A stretch of 64,000 nt of DNA, from positions 62,001 to 126,000 of the forward strand of contig NZ_BOVP01000001.1 of assembly GCF_018403745.1 (NCBI RefSeq), read 5' to 3'. Below, in pieces: positions 29,486 through 39,780 of the stretch (positions are counted from its first letter, which is position 1; each line of letters starts with the position of its first letter). The DNA is from Lactococcus formosensis. Its GTDB lineage: Bacteria; Bacillota; Bacilli; Lactobacillales; Streptococcaceae. A program made the translations under genes and the position numbers. The notes under the pieces are model-generated. The model ran no database searches. It was given only the letters and a program-made list of their open reading frames with translations, and was not told the DNA's origin.

Positions 29486-31333
29486 TTATCCAAAGTCGGT
29501 AGGTAAACCTTTACCATTTCCGAAGAAATATCCCGTTTTATTATTTATTGTTAATAGGTAACTGCCGTCTGGACGATACAAGTTGAAATAACCTGCAACT
29601 TGACCAGCCATGAAACCGGAAGTCATTGTATGAATAGCGACTGGTAAAAGAATAAAATCATTACCTGAGATATAACCACGTTGACGTGCAATATTTAAGA
29701 CTTTATCTCTGATACCTGGATTCCAAGTGAATGCTGGATCTTGAGGATTGAGATTTGCTTGGGGTTGAACACGCGCATTCGAATTATCCGGTGTGGCACC
29801 TGTTGGATTTTGGGCACCATCAGCTGTTACTGCTGCTGTAGATGAAGCTGCACCACCTTGAGCAGTATTTTTATCTGCTTGTTGTGCTGGCGTTCCTGCT
29901 GTTCCACTTGGTATTTCAGCAGAAGCAGATGTTCCTCCAGCTTGATCCGTGGTTTGATTCGCAGGTTGAGTAGCAGCATTATCATTACTTTGTGCAGCCT
30001 TCGCAGCTTGTTCTTCCTTAGCTTTAGCCTCTGATTGCTGTGTTTTCGCTAAGTTGATCGCTTGAGCCAATACTTTATTTAGCTTCTCATTTTCAGTCTT
30101 TGGCACTGCAGGTATGCTTACTGCCGCTTTTACTTGAGCTTCCTTATTAAGTTCGCCATCTACAATGGCTGATTGATTAAAAAGGGCGTTAACTTTTTCA
30201 ACTGCTTTTATTTGTCCTTCGAGCGCATTTACCTTTGTTTCTGCAGTATCAAAATCGCTTCCTTTTAATGTTTTTAGCTTATTTTTCAAAGCTGACAATT
30301 GATCAAAGTTAGAATTCTTCAGTACTTGATGATCAGAGTCAGTAAAAAATTCATCGTAAGCCTTATTAAAAGCATTTAAGTTAGCTTTATTTTCCACAGC
30401 TGCTTGATTGGCCGCTTTTTCATTATTATTATGATTATAGAGAGCATAGCCTGCACCTCCTGCAGCCAAAAGGATCAGTGCACAAAGTCCAATAATCAAG
30501 GGTTTCTTATTTTTCTTTTTCTCTGGTTGCTCTTCTTGCGCAGATGCTTCAGGCTCAACTACTGGTGTAACAGGTAAGGGTGTTGGCACTGTTTCACCGG
30601 CCACTGGTGTTTTTTCTAGAGGAACAACGATTTCTTCTTGTGGAAGCTTGCCTTCATCAGTAGACGCGGCTTCTTGTTCCACACCATTGATATCTTCTTC
30701 AGTTTCTAGTGAATTTTCCAGATCCTCGTCAACAGTCGACACTGACTCTTCTGTAGGGCTTGTTTCCGCAACTTCTTCCTTTGAGGCAGGAACTTGATTG
30801 GAAAGCTCTGGGAAATCTTCTACTTGGCTCTCTGTTTCTTCCGCTTGATCAGCCGCACTTTCCTTCTCGGAAAGATTTACTGGAACAGGTATCACAGGAG
30901 GCACATCATCAGCAATTTCTACTTCATCAAACTCTGACTTATTCTTTTCTTTGAAGTTTGACTCCTTAGATGGAGCAACTGTTTCTGCTTCCTTACTATC
31001 AGTGCTATCAGTTTCCGAAGCTTGTGTCTCTGAAGCCTCAGCTGACTTTTCTTCAACTGAAGTCACTTCTTCTTCAGAATCACCATCCTCTTCTTGATCC
31101 ATTTTCTTACGCTCAGTTTGGATATATTTTTCTAAAGCCTGATTTTTAACAGCTTCAATCTCTCCACGATGTTGACGAATGTATTTGTCAAGTACGCTTT
31201 CGCTTTCACTATTTTCTTTATCTACTCTTTGTGCTTTTTTTACAATTTCGCCTACAGTGAAATCTGAGACGTCGCCTAGTTTTAAGACTTTTTCGCCAGA
31301 ATTTTTGATATTTTTATCTTTTTCTTCTGTCAT
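29486..31333 (-). CDS. mapZ: Mid-cell-anchored protein Z (MapZ/LocZ)
   Basis: 615 residues. In streptococci MapZ forms rings that mark the division site and position FtsZ. The N-terminus shows the conserved FTVGEIVKKAQ and VLDKYIRQHRGEIEA cytoplasmic motifs, then a long acidic Ser/Glu/Pro-rich stretch, one transmembrane helix (about 281-300), an extracellular helical linker (with an Ala/Gln/Thr-rich part around 445-520) and a C-terminal folded domain ending near GYFFGNGKGLP, thought to bind peptidoglycan. Gene order with the RNA methyltransferase, rnpB and gpsB is the same as in pneumococcus. GGAG precedes the ATG at 31333. Confidence 0.9.
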   Translation of the reverse strand: MTEEKDKNIKNSGEKVLKLGDVSDFTVGEIVKKAQRVDKENSESESVLDKYIRQHRGEIEAVKNQALEKYIQTERKKMDQEEDGDSEEEVTSVEEKSAEASETQASETDSTDSKEAETVAPSKESNFKEKNKSEFDEVEIADDVPPVIPVPVNLSEKESAADQAEETESQVEDFPELSNQVPASKEEVAETSPTEESVSTVDEDLENSLETEEDINGVEQEAASTDEGKLPQEEIVVPLEKTPVAGETVPTPLPVTPVVEPEASAQEEQPEKKKNKKPLIIGLCALILLAAGGAGYALYNHNNNEKAANQAAVENKANLNAFNKAYDEFFTDSDHQVLKNSNFDQLSALKNKLKTLKGSDFDTAETKVNALEGQIKAVEKVNALFNQSAIVDGELNKEAQVKAAVSIPAVPKTENEKLNKVLAQAINLAKTQQSEAKAKEEQAAKAAQSNDNAATQPANQTTDQAGGTSASAEIPSGTAGTPAQQADKNTAQGGAASSTAAVTADGAQNPTGATPDNSNARVQPQANLNPQDPAFTWNPGIRDKVLNIARQRGYISGNDFILLPVAIHTMTSGFMAGQVAGYFNLYRPDGSYLLTINNKTGYFFGNGKGLPTDFG

Positions 31334-31354
31334 TTAGATCTCCATAGCATTTGC

Positions 31355-32512
31355 TTATTTTTTTATTCTTTTTCCAAAATATTGATACAAGTCCGTACGC
31401 AGTGTTCCATTATAGAGTTTACGTTTTTTTGTTGCTTTCGCTCCGTAATGTGTTTCAAAAGCAATATCACTTGTCAGAATATATTTGCTCCAAGTTTCGA
31501 GTGGTGCAAAAGTAGCACCCATCTCTTTATAGAGCCCTGCAACTGAATCTTCATCTCCCAAACGTTCACCGTATGGAGGGTTTGATACAATAACCCCATC
31601 AAGGGCATCTGTATGAAAATCTTGCAGGCGCATCTGTTTATATTTTATCACATGGTCAAGTCCAGCTGCAAGTGCATTTCCTTTTGCAATTTCAATCATT
31701 CGACCATCGATATCGAAACCTTGAATATCAAGCTCTAAATCTTTGCGTACTGCTTGTTTTGCTGCTTGCCGTACTTCTTCAAAAACTTCTGGCTTCATCC
31801 ATGACCACGCTTCACAGGCAAACTTGCGATTAAGACCGGGTGCCATATTAAGTGCCAACATCGCAGCTTCAATCGTAAATGTTCCTGAACCACATGTAGG
31901 GTCAACAAACATACGTTTTGGATTTGCTAGCCAGTTTGTCAACATAATGATCGCTGCTGCCATGTTTTCCTTTAATGGAGCATCGCCTTTTTCAACACGA
32001 TAACCTCGTTTAAAGAGTGAATCACCGGTGGTATCAATCATTACCGTTGCATTATCTTTGTGAATCGCAATTTCAATGGAGAAACTTGCACCATTTTCTG
32101 GGATGGGTACACCTTCTGGACGATGATAGGCCTTTTGCAATTTCTTCACGATAGCTTTTTTCGTAATTCCTTGGACGCTAGGCTCATTATGTAAAGTTGA
32201 TTTCACAGACTTTGCTTTACTTACAGGAAAAGCTGAGCCAAAGGGAATATAGTCTTCCCAATCCAGTGCATATACATTTTCAAAAAGCTCGTCAAAAGTA
32301 CGCGCCTTAAACTCACCCACAACAATCTTTACACGATCTGCTGTACGTAGCCAGGTATTTGCTTGAGCAATCGTTTTTGTATTCCCTGTAAAAAAGACAC
32401 GAGAGCGATCGTCAATCGTAACATTCTCGACTTCCATATTGCGTAATTCACGAGCCACTAAACTCTCAAGACCTGCTGCAGCAGTCGCCATCAGCTTAAA
32501 ATTATTTTTCAT
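31355..32512 (-). CDS. THUMP-domain class I SAM-dependent RNA methyltransferase
   Basis: 385 residues. N-terminal ferredoxin-like and THUMP RNA-binding domains (about 1-160), then a Rossmann methyltransferase with DPTCGSGTFTIEAA (SAM loop) and the catalytic VSNPPYGERLG. Related to Bacillus YpsC and the N-terminal half of E. coli RlmL, which methylates a guanine (m2G) of 23S rRNA; that target is assumed from the family. Precedes mapZ by 21 nt and follows rnpB; ATG 32512 has AAAGGA upstream. Confidence 0.9.
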   Translation of the reverse strand: MKNNFKLMATAAAGLESLVARELRNMEVENVTIDDRSRVFFTGNTKTIAQANTWLRTADRVKIVVGEFKARTFDELFENVYALDWEDYIPFGSAFPVSKAKSVKSTLHNEPSVQGITKKAIVKKLQKAYHRPEGVPIPENGASFSIEIAIHKDNATVMIDTTGDSLFKRGYRVEKGDAPLKENMAAAIIMLTNWLANPKRMFVDPTCGSGTFTIEAAMLALNMAPGLNRKFACEAWSWMKPEVFEEVRQAAKQAVRKDLELDIQGFDIDGRMIEIAKGNALAAGLDHVIKYKQMRLQDFHTDALDGVIVSNPPYGERLGDEDSVAGLYKEMGATFAPLETWSKYILTSDIAFETHYGAKATKKRKLYNGTLRTDLYQYFGKRIKK

Positions 32513-32532
32513 TTATTCCTTTGTTTCTTTCT

Positions 32533-32558
32533 AAAAAAAGCTGGGACTAGCCCAGCGT
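32533..32558 (-). terminator. Intrinsic terminator of rnpB
   Basis: Minus strand GCTGGG-CTAGT-CCCAGC then seven T residues. Confidence 0.9.
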
Positions 32559-32559
32559 G

Positions 32560-32934
32560 TCATACAGTTTTCTATAAGCCATGTTTTGTTCAGGTCTTAC
32601 GACCGTCGATAACCATCTGTCTGGAGAAGAAAAACTTCCCCCTCGACCACGCCTTCATTTCGGCTAGTCAAGTGCCCCGACCATAAGTTTGGGTTGCTCG
32701 CTTGAGGGGTTTACCACGTTCCAATCTTACCGTTTCCAGTAAGCCTCGTCTCTTTGGCACTTTTACAGAATACTCATGCATATCAAAGACTTAGCACTTT
32801 CTTCAGCCGTTAGGCATGACACTCCTACCTTGGTTTATTGTTTCACCAAGCACAAACACTACGGGCATCGCAGCCCGTGCGAGCATGGACTTTCCTCATG
32901 ATACCAAAGGTATCACGCAGTTATCCAAAAACTG
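32560..32934 (-). ncRNA. rnpB: RNase P RNA, bacterial class B
   Basis: The catalytic RNA that matures tRNA 5' ends, with protein RnpA. On the minus strand it contains the universal GAGGAAAGTCCATGCTCGCAC block (32876-32898 region), the CGGCTGAAGAAAGTGC segment, and ends after TATAGAAAACTG. The 5' CAGTTTT (to about 32934) pairs with 3' AAAACTG (32565-32571) to form helix P1, which sets the ends to within a few bases. A terminator follows. The position between gpsB and the methyltransferase/mapZ pair is conserved in streptococci. Confidence 0.95.
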
Positions 32935-32966
32935 TTTTTATTTTTCATTAAAATATGAAGGCAGCT

Positions 32967-33356
32967 TTAAGCTTCTTCACTTGAAGTACTTCCTGGACCA
33001 AAAACAGCTTGCTCCAAACGGTTGATACGTTTAAGAAGTTCAAAGTTACTTGGTTGCCCAATTTCTGTTTTTGGTTTATTGATTCGGCTTGAAACCACGC
33101 GGCTCATGTTATCCAAACGTTGTGTTTCTTCCAAGTTTGCCTGGTTAGGACGACTTGCTTGAGATTCAAGTTCCACGATTTTTTTCTTCAAAAACTCGTT
33201 TTCTTCTTGCAAGCGTAATACTTCTGCTTGAAAAGCTTCGTAATCTTGAATGACGTCATCGAGGAGCTCGTCAACTTCTTCTTTATCATAACCACGCATT
33301 TTTGTTCCAAAGTCAGCTTCATAGATATCTTTAGGTGTAAATTTAAATGTTGCCAT
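32967..33356 (-). CDS. gpsB: Cell-division protein GpsB
   Basis: 129 residues. DivIVA-like coiled-coil adaptor that links penicillin-binding proteins, MreC and the divisome, balancing septal and peripheral wall growth. N-terminal lipid/PBP-binding module FTPKDIYEADFGTKMRGYDKEEVDELLDDVI is followed by a coiled coil (about 35-75) and a short C-terminal helical tail (NFELLKRINRLEQAVFG), the usual layout. The frame opens six codons earlier, but the ATG at 33356 follows AGAGGA and gives the normal MATFKF start. Next to rnpB. Confidence 0.95.
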   Translation of the reverse strand: MATFKFTPKDIYEADFGTKMRGYDKEEVDELLDDVIQDYEAFQAEVLRLQEENEFLKKKIVELESQASRPNQANLEETQRLDNMSRVVSSRINKPKTEIGQPSNFELLKRINRLEQAVFGPGSTSSEEA

Positions 33357-33400
33357 ATCGTCCTCTTTTATCATTTCATATCAAAGTTTTATCATCTTTT

Positions 33401-33429
33401 ATCATAGCAGAATTTTTTTAATTTTTCAA
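33401..33429 (-). promoter_or_regulatory. gpsB promoter
   Basis: Minus strand -35 TTGAAA (33424-33429), 17-nt spacer, -10 TATGAT (33401-33406) with the TG extension. Confidence 0.65.
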
Positions 33430-33468
33430 GTCAACTATTGACTGGAAAATATCGGGAGAAATGGCTTG

Positions 33469-34470
33469 TTATACGTCTTTCAAAGCTAACTTAATCAAGG
33501 CTAAATCAAACAAATAATTTGCATCTACTCCTGAGCTTTTTATTTTATAATCAAGCTCGATGAGGGACAATGTAGCTTGCCCCAGAAAGCTTTCCTGCAT
33601 GTTACGTACTTGCTGGTTTGCTAGTTTAACACGATAAGGGTGGATTTTAAGATGAGAAGTCTGTTTCTGCTCGCTCCAGCCTTTGTTTTGCATCAATTTC
33701 ACCTGATAATAAAGTCGGAAGGAATTCGTCAAAATAACCAATATTTTGATTAATTCCTCACCTTGTAATGTCAAATCATGGACCAAATCACGTGCTTGCT
33801 CCACCTCATTCTTTAAAATTAAGTCGGTCAGTAAAAAGATATTATCTTGGAGAGACTTGGGAACAACTTTTTCCACATCCTCAAGAGTAGTCTCTCTTTC
33901 TCCCACATATGTTTTTAACAAGGACAGATTTTGTTTGATTACTGGAAAAGAAAAATTTGATTTTTCAAATACTCTTTGAAGAATATTGCCAGAAAGATCT
34001 GTATCTGCAAAAACTCGACTTAACTCTTGAGGTTTCAATTCCTGTGCTTCCAGCAAAGTCGCTTGGCTCTTCAGTTTTTTAGTGAGTTTAAGTCGACTGT
34101 CTAACTTTCCGTGCAAAATAAGAATCAACTGCGTCGTTTCAACTGGCTCATTCAAAAAATTTTCAAAACGCACTGTCTGTTTTTCATCAAAAACAGCTTT
34201 TTTTACTGTTGTAAGATTTGTGAGATTTTCTAAAATGACCAGCTTTTGCTCAACAAAGAAAGGCAAACTCTCTAGCTCTTCTAAGGCAAGTTTAGCATTG
34301 GCATTATTCAGGTCAAAATAGGCCTGTCCTAAGTCTGCATTGTCAAAATGAACATACTCTAGAATTCGACTTTTTAGTTCCTGTACAATGTCTTCTTCTT
34401 CACCATAAAGTACCAATATTTGAGGAAGACCTGCTTTTTTTATTTTTTCTAATTCATCAAAAGCGCTCAT
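33469..34470 (-). CDS. holA: DNA polymerase III subunit delta
   Basis: 333 residues. Clamp-loader subunit that opens the beta clamp. The degenerate ATPase fold begins with [19 protein letters not shown] and continues to a C-terminal helical collar ([25 protein letters not shown]), matching the family over its full length. The start ATG overlaps the stop of ftsK (ATGA), so the two are translationally coupled. Confidence 0.93.
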   Translation of the reverse strand: MSAFDELEKIKKAGLPQILVLYGEEEDIVQELKSRILEYVHFDNADLGQAYFDLNNANAKLALEELESLPFFVEQKLVILENLTNLTTVKKAVFDEKQTVRFENFLNEPVETTQLILILHGKLDSRLKLTKKLKSQATLLEAQELKPQELSRVFADTDLSGNILQRVFEKSNFSFPVIKQNLSLLKTYVGERETTLEDVEKVVPKSLQDNIFLLTDLILKNEVEQARDLVHDLTLQGEELIKILVILTNSFRLYYQVKLMQNKGWSEQKQTSHLKIHPYRVKLANQQVRNMQESFLGQATLSLIELDYKIKSSGVDANYLFDLALIKLALKDV

Positions 34471-36830
34471 GCTTCATCAAACTCCTGTCCTTCTAAAAAC
34501 TCTCCATCTTGGGTAACGAGAACTTTTCGTGGTGTTGTCCCCTTGGCTGGGCCTACGATACCTGCCGCCTCAAGTTCATTCATCAGATCGGAAGCGCGGT
34601 TGAAACCGACTTTAAGCGCACGTTGCAACTGGGCCGTCGAGGCTTTTTGAGCAGAAATAACCATATTACGCGCTTCTTCAAACAAGGGATCAGCTGAATT
34701 TGCTGGCGCTGCAGTTCCGCGGCTGCTATCTTCTTCAGCTTCACCAGGATCAAAGCTTTCATCATAGTCAGCTTGAGATTGATTTTTAATAAAATTCACG
34801 ACCGACTCAACATCAGCATCTGATAAGAAGGCACCTTGCAAACGTACAGGATGATTTTCATCAATGGGTTTAAAGAGCATATCCCCACGTCCTAAAAGTT
34901 TCTCTGCACCGTTTGTATCAATAATTGTTCGAGAATCTGTCCCACTGGATACGGCGAAAGCGACACGTGAAGGCACGTTAGCCTTAATCAAGCCAGAGAT
35001 GACATCAACGGATGGACGTTGTGTTGCTAAAATCATATGGATACCAGCTGCACGTGCTTTTTGACCAAGACGGATAATCGCGTCTTCAACTTCCTTGCTG
35101 GCTACCATCATCAAGTCAGAGAGCTCGTCGACAATAACGACAATCAATGGCAAGGTTTGATATTTTTCATTCGATTGTGCATTGTATTTTTCTATTTTTT
35201 CGTTATAGCCTGCAATATTACGCACACCTGCTTGACTAAAGAGCTCGTAGCGGTTTTCCATTTCATCTACCACCTTTTGTAAAGCACGTGATGCTTTACG
35301 TGGGTTGGTTACTACAGGAATAAGGAGATGAGGAATATCATTATAAACAGAAAGTTCAACCATTTTAGGGTCGACCATCAGGAATTTGACCTCACTCGGC
35401 AGAGCTTTCATCAGGATAGAGGTGATGATACCATTCACAGCAACCGACTTCCCTGAACCTGTAGAACCAGCTACAAGTAAGTGAGGCATACGTGTCATAT
35501 CAAAAGTACGAATCGTACCATCTAAAGCTTTCCCTAAAGGCAACTCAAGCAAACTGTTTGTTTTTGGTTGGGCATTTTCCCAAAGTTCTCGGAAACCGAC
35601 AGTCGCAACCTCACTGTTAGGAATTTCGATACCGATAAGGGATTTCCCAGGTATTGGTGCTTCAATACGAACATCCTTTGCTGCCAGAGCTAAAGCAAGA
35701 TCATCTGATAAGTTGACAACACGAGATACTTTGACACCCGTAGCTAATTTAATTTCGTACTTGGTCACGGATGGACCTACAACAGCAGATTCAACTGTTG
35801 CCGCGATTTTGAAAGATTCCAATGTTCGCTCTAAAATTTGAATATTTTTTCGAACATTTTCTCGTTCACCCGCTTGGTTTTTTGTTGGAATTTCTTCCAA
35901 TAAATCAATCGTCGGAAGTTGATAAAATTCATTGTCAACAGAACGCTCAAAGCTAATCGGCTCTTGGTCATCCTCTACTTCCTCTTGCGGTTGTATAGTC
36001 CCCATTTCTTTTGTAGGTGATACTGGCGTATCAGGAATAGCTATAGGGATTTCGGAAAAGTCGGAAGCTGTATTTTCTTCAAACAGGGGTTCGCTTGGGA
36101 GTGGAACTTCTTCTGCTTCCATCGCACGTAAGTTTCTTTCAGCTTCTTCTTGAGCTTTGGCTTTTTCTTCTAAGAGTGCTGCTGCTCGTTTTGCTTCAGC
36201 ACGATCTGCCATACGCGTACGTGTTTCACTTATATTTCTTTTAAGAAAAATACGTAGGCGTGCAATCAAAGCGGGGGCCATAAAATACAGTGCGATAAGC
36301 CACAGAATTCCCACGATAATATAAACACCAATTACGGAAAAGAGGGCTTTGGCTGGTCCAAAAAATAAATCTCCTAAAAAACCACCACCCAGAAAATGCG
36401 TCACTTGTCCTTTTCTCAAATCAGACATGGCTAAAACTAAAGCATTTTTATTGGGAGAAAGGACATCATATCTCGCATGAAAAACAAGAAGAAGTCCAAA
36501 GAAAAAGAGAGCTAAGCCTGGTAAAAAGCGTTTATTTTCACGGAAGAAATCTTTTTTGAAAACCGTCATAAACATGACGAATAAAACGATTAATAAGAAA
36601 GTGATTGCTAATGATCCTACAGCCAGTCGAGTGACATTATATAAAAAGACACCAAATAAGCCCAAACGTGCTAAAGCAAATAAAATGACAATAAAGCTCC
36701 CAAAAAAAGCCGCCATTTTTTTATTAGCCGTCCAAAATTTAGTATTTGATTTTTTTGCTGGTGTTTTCTTTGCTGTTGAACGTTTCGCTTTTGGTTTTGA
36801 TTTACTTTTTGTTGTTCTTTTTGCGGGCAT
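34467..36830 (-). CDS. ftsK: DNA translocase FtsK/SpoIIIE
   Basis: 787 residues. Septum-anchored pump that clears chromosomal DNA and activates XerCD/S recombination. A basic N-terminus (Lys/Ala/Thr-rich, about 1-33), four transmembrane helices (about 38-190), an acidic/Pro linker, then the motor with Walker [10 protein letters not shown] (about 453-461), Walker B region [13 protein letters not shown], and a C-terminal gamma winged helix ([18 protein letters not shown]) that reads KOPS-type sequences. Complete. The upstream gene is not adjacent; the ATG at 36830 is preceded by an AGAG-type site. Confidence 0.95.
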   Translation of the reverse strand: MPAKRTTKSKSKPKAKRSTAKKTPAKKSNTKFWTANKKMAAFFGSFIVILFALARLGLFGVFLYNVTRLAVGSLAITFLLIVLFVMFMTVFKKDFFRENKRFLPGLALFFFGLLLVFHARYDVLSPNKNALVLAMSDLRKGQVTHFLGGGFLGDLFFGPAKALFSVIGVYIIVGILWLIALYFMAPALIARLRIFLKRNISETRTRMADRAEAKRAAALLEEKAKAQEEAERNLRAMEAEEVPLPSEPLFEENTASDFSEIPIAIPDTPVSPTKEMGTIQPQEEVEDDQEPISFERSVDNEFYQLPTIDLLEEIPTKNQAGERENVRKNIQILERTLESFKIAATVESAVVGPSVTKYEIKLATGVKVSRVVNLSDDLALALAAKDVRIEAPIPGKSLIGIEIPNSEVATVGFRELWENAQPKTNSLLELPLGKALDGTIRTFDMTRMPHLLVAGSTGSGKSVAVNGIITSILMKALPSEVKFLMVDPKMVELSVYNDIPHLLIPVVTNPRKASRALQKVVDEMENRYELFSQAGVRNIAGYNEKIEKYNAQSNEKYQTLPLIVVIVDELSDLMMVASKEVEDAIIRLGQKARAAGIHMILATQRPSVDVISGLIKANVPSRVAFAVSSGTDSRTIIDTNGAEKLLGRGDMLFKPIDENHPVRLQGAFLSDADVESVVNFIKNQSQADYDESFDPGEAEEDSSRGTAAPANSADPLFEEARNMVISAQKASTAQLQRALKVGFNRASDLMNELEAAGIVGPAKGTTPRKVLVTQDGEFLEGQEFDEA

Positions 36831-36914
36831 GTTATTTCTCTGTTCTAAAACTTAATATTACTCTTTATTGTAACATTTTACAGGCTTATCTTTCAATACA
36901 GGCTTTTAAGACAT

Positions 36915-36946
36915 TAAAAAGCCGAAAGCTTCTGCTTTCGACTTTT
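36915..36946. terminator. Terminator downstream of uspA
   Basis: AAAAAGCCGAAAGC-TTCT-GCTTTCGACTTTT, a 7-bp core stem with A/T flanks. Confidence 0.85.
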
Positions 36947-36957
36947 CTCTTACTTCA

Positions 36958-37383
36958 TCATTTTACAACCATAACATTACATGGTGCATGGTTAACAACA
37001 TAACTTGCAGTTGATCCCACAAGTACACGGTCAATAGCGCCTTTACCTGTTGAACCCATAACAATTAAGTCAATATCGTTTTCCTCAGCGAAATCAACAA
37101 TCTCTTTTTTAGGAGAACCACTCACTTGGAAAGCTTTGTACTCAACTTTGTCACCAATAAGCTTTCCTGCTTCATCAAGGATTTCTGCTGATTGTTTTTC
37201 TGCTTCTTCCAGGACAGCTGGCATGATATAAGCGGTGCCATAAAGTTGTGCAACATCTTTAGCATGAACTACAAATAAAGATGCTTGATTTCTTTTAGAA
37301 ATCTCAATTGCTTCTTGAATAGCCTGATTTGCTTGGTCAGATCCATCTACTGCGACTAAAATGTTTTTATAATTTTCTCTCAT
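36958..37383 (-). CDS. Universal stress protein, UspA family
   Basis: 141 residues. ILVAVDGSDQANQAI opens the fold and the ATP-binding G-x2-G-x9-G-[ST] motif is GSTGKGAIDRVLVGSTAS, so it is an ATP-binding Usp. Members act in stress survival through unclear partners. The reading frame begins 17 codons earlier, but the ATG at 37383 has a strong AAGGAGG site. A promoter TTGGAC-18 nt-TATAAT lies just upstream. Monocistronic. Confidence 0.93.
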   Translation of the reverse strand: MRENYKNILVAVDGSDQANQAIQEAIEISKRNQASLFVVHAKDVAQLYGTAYIMPAVLEEAEKQSAEILDEAGKLIGDKVEYKAFQVSGSPKKEIVDFAEENDIDLIVMGSTGKGAIDRVLVGSTASYVVNHAPCNVMVVK

Positions 37384-37500
37384 TGTAAACGCCTCCTTTT
37401 CTTTATTATAAGATAAATTCATATCAAAGTCCAATAAATAGTTTAAAATTTTCCTTTTTTATAACTTTTTTCTCATTGAATTGGTTTATATCCATATTAT

Positions 37501-38283
37501 TTAACTTAATAAATCAACCATACCTGAATAACCGAGCTGTTTAGCATAGTCTAAGGCCGTTAAGTTATTGTTGTCACGTAATTCAGTATTCGCTTTATAT
37601 CGCAAGAGGGTCTTCACGATTTCTTGATAGTGTGCTGATCCATCTCTCAATGCCACCGCCTCAATCAACGCTGTATATCCATAATTATTTTGATGATCAA
37701 TATCCACTTGAGCGTCTTCCAGTAACATTTTTACATTTTCCAAATGTCCTTTTTCAGCTGCTGGAATCAAAGCATTCCCTCCAAAGCGGTTGTAGATTTT
37801 TTGATTAGGTTTACTGTGCGCCAAAATATACCGTAGGATTTCAGTTTTGCCTTGGGCTGCTGCATAAAGGTAAGGCGAATCTTGAATATGGTCTTGTAAG
37901 TTAACATCCGCGCCGTTATCTATCAAGAGTTGAGCTAAAGCAACATTATTTTCGTGTGTTGCGATAAGCAGAGGTGATTCTCCTTTTGCATTTCTTTCAT
38001 TAATGTCTGATTGTCCTGCTTTAATACTTTTCTCAACTTCAGCTATACTCTTCTTTGCTGTTACAGCTTCGAGAATTTTCATCGTTTTAACCTCCTCTTT
38101 TTTCGAAATTACTTTCTCGTTTGTCGATGATTTCTTTTGTGGAGTCGACATCGTACTGCTTTGTTTAGTTTCACCTTCACTTGAACTTTTATTTTCTTGT
38201 GTAGAACATCCTGTTAATAAAAGCAAAGTTATTCCAGAGAGAATCAGATATTTTATCAAAACAACCACATCCTTTCGTTTCAT
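37501..38283 (-). CDS. Ankyrin-repeat lipoprotein
   Basis: Up to 260 residues. A lipoprotein signal ends in LLLLTGC, followed by a Ser/Lys-rich linker and five or so ankyrin repeats (NERNAKGESPLLIATHENNVALAQLL type, about 95-255). Ankyrin repeats bind other proteins; the partner outside the membrane is unknown. Two starts are possible: ATG 38283 without a ribosome site, 6 nt after a TATAAG box, or a TTG at codon 9 (38259), placed 9 nt after AAAGGA and giving a compact signal MIKYLILSG. Such proteins sometimes accompany catalases or hydrolases, but none is adjacent here. Confidence 0.8.
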   Translation of the reverse strand: MKRKDVVVLIKYLILSGITLLLLTGCSTQENKSSSEGETKQSSTMSTPQKKSSTNEKVISKKEEVKTMKILEAVTAKKSIAEVEKSIKAGQSDINERNAKGESPLLIATHENNVALAQLLIDNGADVNLQDHIQDSPYLYAAAQGKTEILRYILAHSKPNQKIYNRFGGNALIPAAEKGHLENVKMLLEDAQVDIDHQNNYGYTALIEAVALRDGSAHYQEIVKTLLRYKANTELRDNNNLTALDYAKQLGYSGMVDLLS

Positions 38284-38409
38284 TCTATGCTTATAAGCTC
38301 ATCTTAACATTTCTCGTATACTATTTAAAAAATTCTGACTTATAACTTTAAAAGGTTTTTTTAAATATTCAAGTCTAGAAGAAAATTATTTAGAAAAAAC
38401 ATACTATTG

Positions 38410-38418
38410 TGATACAAT
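38410..38418 (+). promoter_or_regulatory. Extended -10 promoter of the HAD gene, predicted leaderless start
   Basis: TGATACAAT, then GAACTT (6 nt), then ATG at 38425. Confidence 0.6.
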
Positions 38419-38424
38419 GAACTT

Positions 38425-39210
38425 ATGGAAAATATAAACGCTTACAAGGCTTTAGCCTTTTTTGATCTTGACGGTACCTTACTTAATGGACAGAGCCAGC
38501 TAGATACTGATGTCATCGATGCTATCCACGAAATCCGTCGAAATGGTGTACTTCCCTTCATTGCCACAGGGCGCGGGCATTTTGAGCTCGACAATATCAT
38601 GGAAGCAACGGGTATCACCGGTGCTGTTGCTATGAATGGGCAATATATCGTTTTAGATGGCCAAACGATATATAAGGACCCTATTTCAGTTGAAAACATC
38701 GAAAAATTACACAGTTTAGCTATTGAACAAGACGAAGCCCTTGCCTTTTATGGAAAGGACGGCTATTGGGTAGACCGCCACACAAATTTTGTACATGAAG
38801 CATATTCCTATACACACATGCCACTTCCCAAGATTAATCCTGAAGGCTACAAGACCGAAGAAGTCAACATGCTTCTACTCCTAACGGATAAGCTGTCACA
38901 AGTGGATTATTACAAAGCTCACATGCCCGAACTTAATTTCTTTATGAATGCTCCTACTTCTATCGATATTACAAACATCTCGACCAATAAAGGTACTGGG
39001 ATTACGCATGTGAAGGACGTCCTCAACTTTAAAGGAGAAACTTATGCATTCGGCGATGGACGAAATGACCTTCATCTTTTAGCCGCTGCAGACCACGGTA
39101 CAGCCATGGGAAATGCGGTACCTGAACTCAAAGAAATCGCTGATTTTATCAGCAGTAAAAATACAGAAAACGGCATTGTGAATGCCTTTAAACATTGGAA
39201 CTTTATTTAG
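38425..39210 (+). CDS. Cof-type HAD-IIB hydrolase
   Basis: 261 residues. Haloacid-dehalogenase phosphatase with motif I FFDLDGTLL (nucleophile Asp), motif II TGR, Lys of motif III (NKGTG) and motif IV FGDGRNDLHLL; a large C2B cap (about 85-190) indicates sugar-phosphate, nucleotide or FMN-type substrates. The precise substrate is not readable. The start ATG has no ribosome site and lies 6 nt after a TGATACAAT core. Converges on queT with a shared terminator. Confidence 0.9.
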   Translation: MENINAYKALAFFDLDGTLLNGQSQLDTDVIDAIHEIRRNGVLPFIATGRGHFELDNIMEATGITGAVAMNGQYIVLDGQTIYKDPISVENIEKLHSLAIEQDEALAFYGKDGYWVDRHTNFVHEAYSYTHMPLPKINPEGYKTEEVNMLLLLTDKLSQVDYYKAHMPELNFFMNAPTSIDITNISTNKGTGITHVKDVLNFKGETYAFGDGRNDLHLLAAADHGTAMGNAVPELKEIADFISSKNTENGIVNAFKHWNFI

Positions 39211-39217
39211 ACACCAA

Positions 39218-39252
39218 AAAAGCAGAGCGTCCTCTAGACACACTGCTTTTTT
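39218..39252. terminator. Bidirectional terminator between the HAD gene and queT
   Basis: AAAAAAGCAG and CTGCTTTTTTT arms around a 17-nt partly paired loop. Confidence 0.75.
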
Positions 39253-39264
39253 TATTTTCTTATT

Positions 39265-39774
39265 TTATCGGGTCAAATCAATCCGCTTGCTTAACTTATC
39301 CATAATAATTGCACCAATAAGCAAACTTGCAAATTCTCCCACAGCTAATGTAAACCAGGTCCAGAAGAAAGGCATTCCGAAAAGAAAATGCATTTCCAAA
39401 GCGATAGTTACCATACTGATTGAGAAAAATATTGCAAAGTAGAAAAAGGCTTTATTGAGCTGACCATTGAAAAAATACTGTTTCATATAGCGTTCAAAAA
39501 GTAGCACTCCTAGAGTCAAGAAGATAAGCGTTGACAGACCACCCACGATAACGTCCACCCAAGTAAAGCTGAGGAAGTTTGAAATCATGCATCCAATAGT
39601 TACAGCAGCAATATATTTTTTATTAAAGAAAGCTGTAAAATTGAGCATTTCTGAAATCCTAAATTGCATAGGACCATATGAAATAGCATTGAGTGGTGGA
39701 GTCATCGTAAGGACAACATAAAGCGCAGCAACTATGGCAATCGTTACCATGTCGTAAACAGTAGATTTTTTCAA
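39265..39774 (-). CDS. queT: Queuosine precursor transporter QueT
   Basis: 169 residues with five to six membrane segments. S-component of an ECF transporter, thought to import a queuine/preQ1-type precursor for tRNA modification; the shared EcfAA'T module would be elsewhere. ALYVVLTMTPPLNAISYGPMQFRISEML is the characteristic first region. A longer frame exists, but the TTG at 39774 is 6 nt after AAAGGAG, the site controlled by the riboswitch, and gives LKKSTVYDMV, so TTG is chosen. The preQ1-II riboswitch directly upstream secures the function. Confidence 0.93.
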   Translation of the reverse strand: MKKSTVYDMVTIAIVAALYVVLTMTPPLNAISYGPMQFRISEMLNFTAFFNKKYIAAVTIGCMISNFLSFTWVDVIVGGLSTLIFLTLGVLLFERYMKQYFFNGQLNKAFFYFAIFFSISMVTIALEMHFLFGMPFFWTWFTLAVGEFASLLIGAIIMDKLSKRIDLTR

Positions 39775-39780
39775 TTTTTT

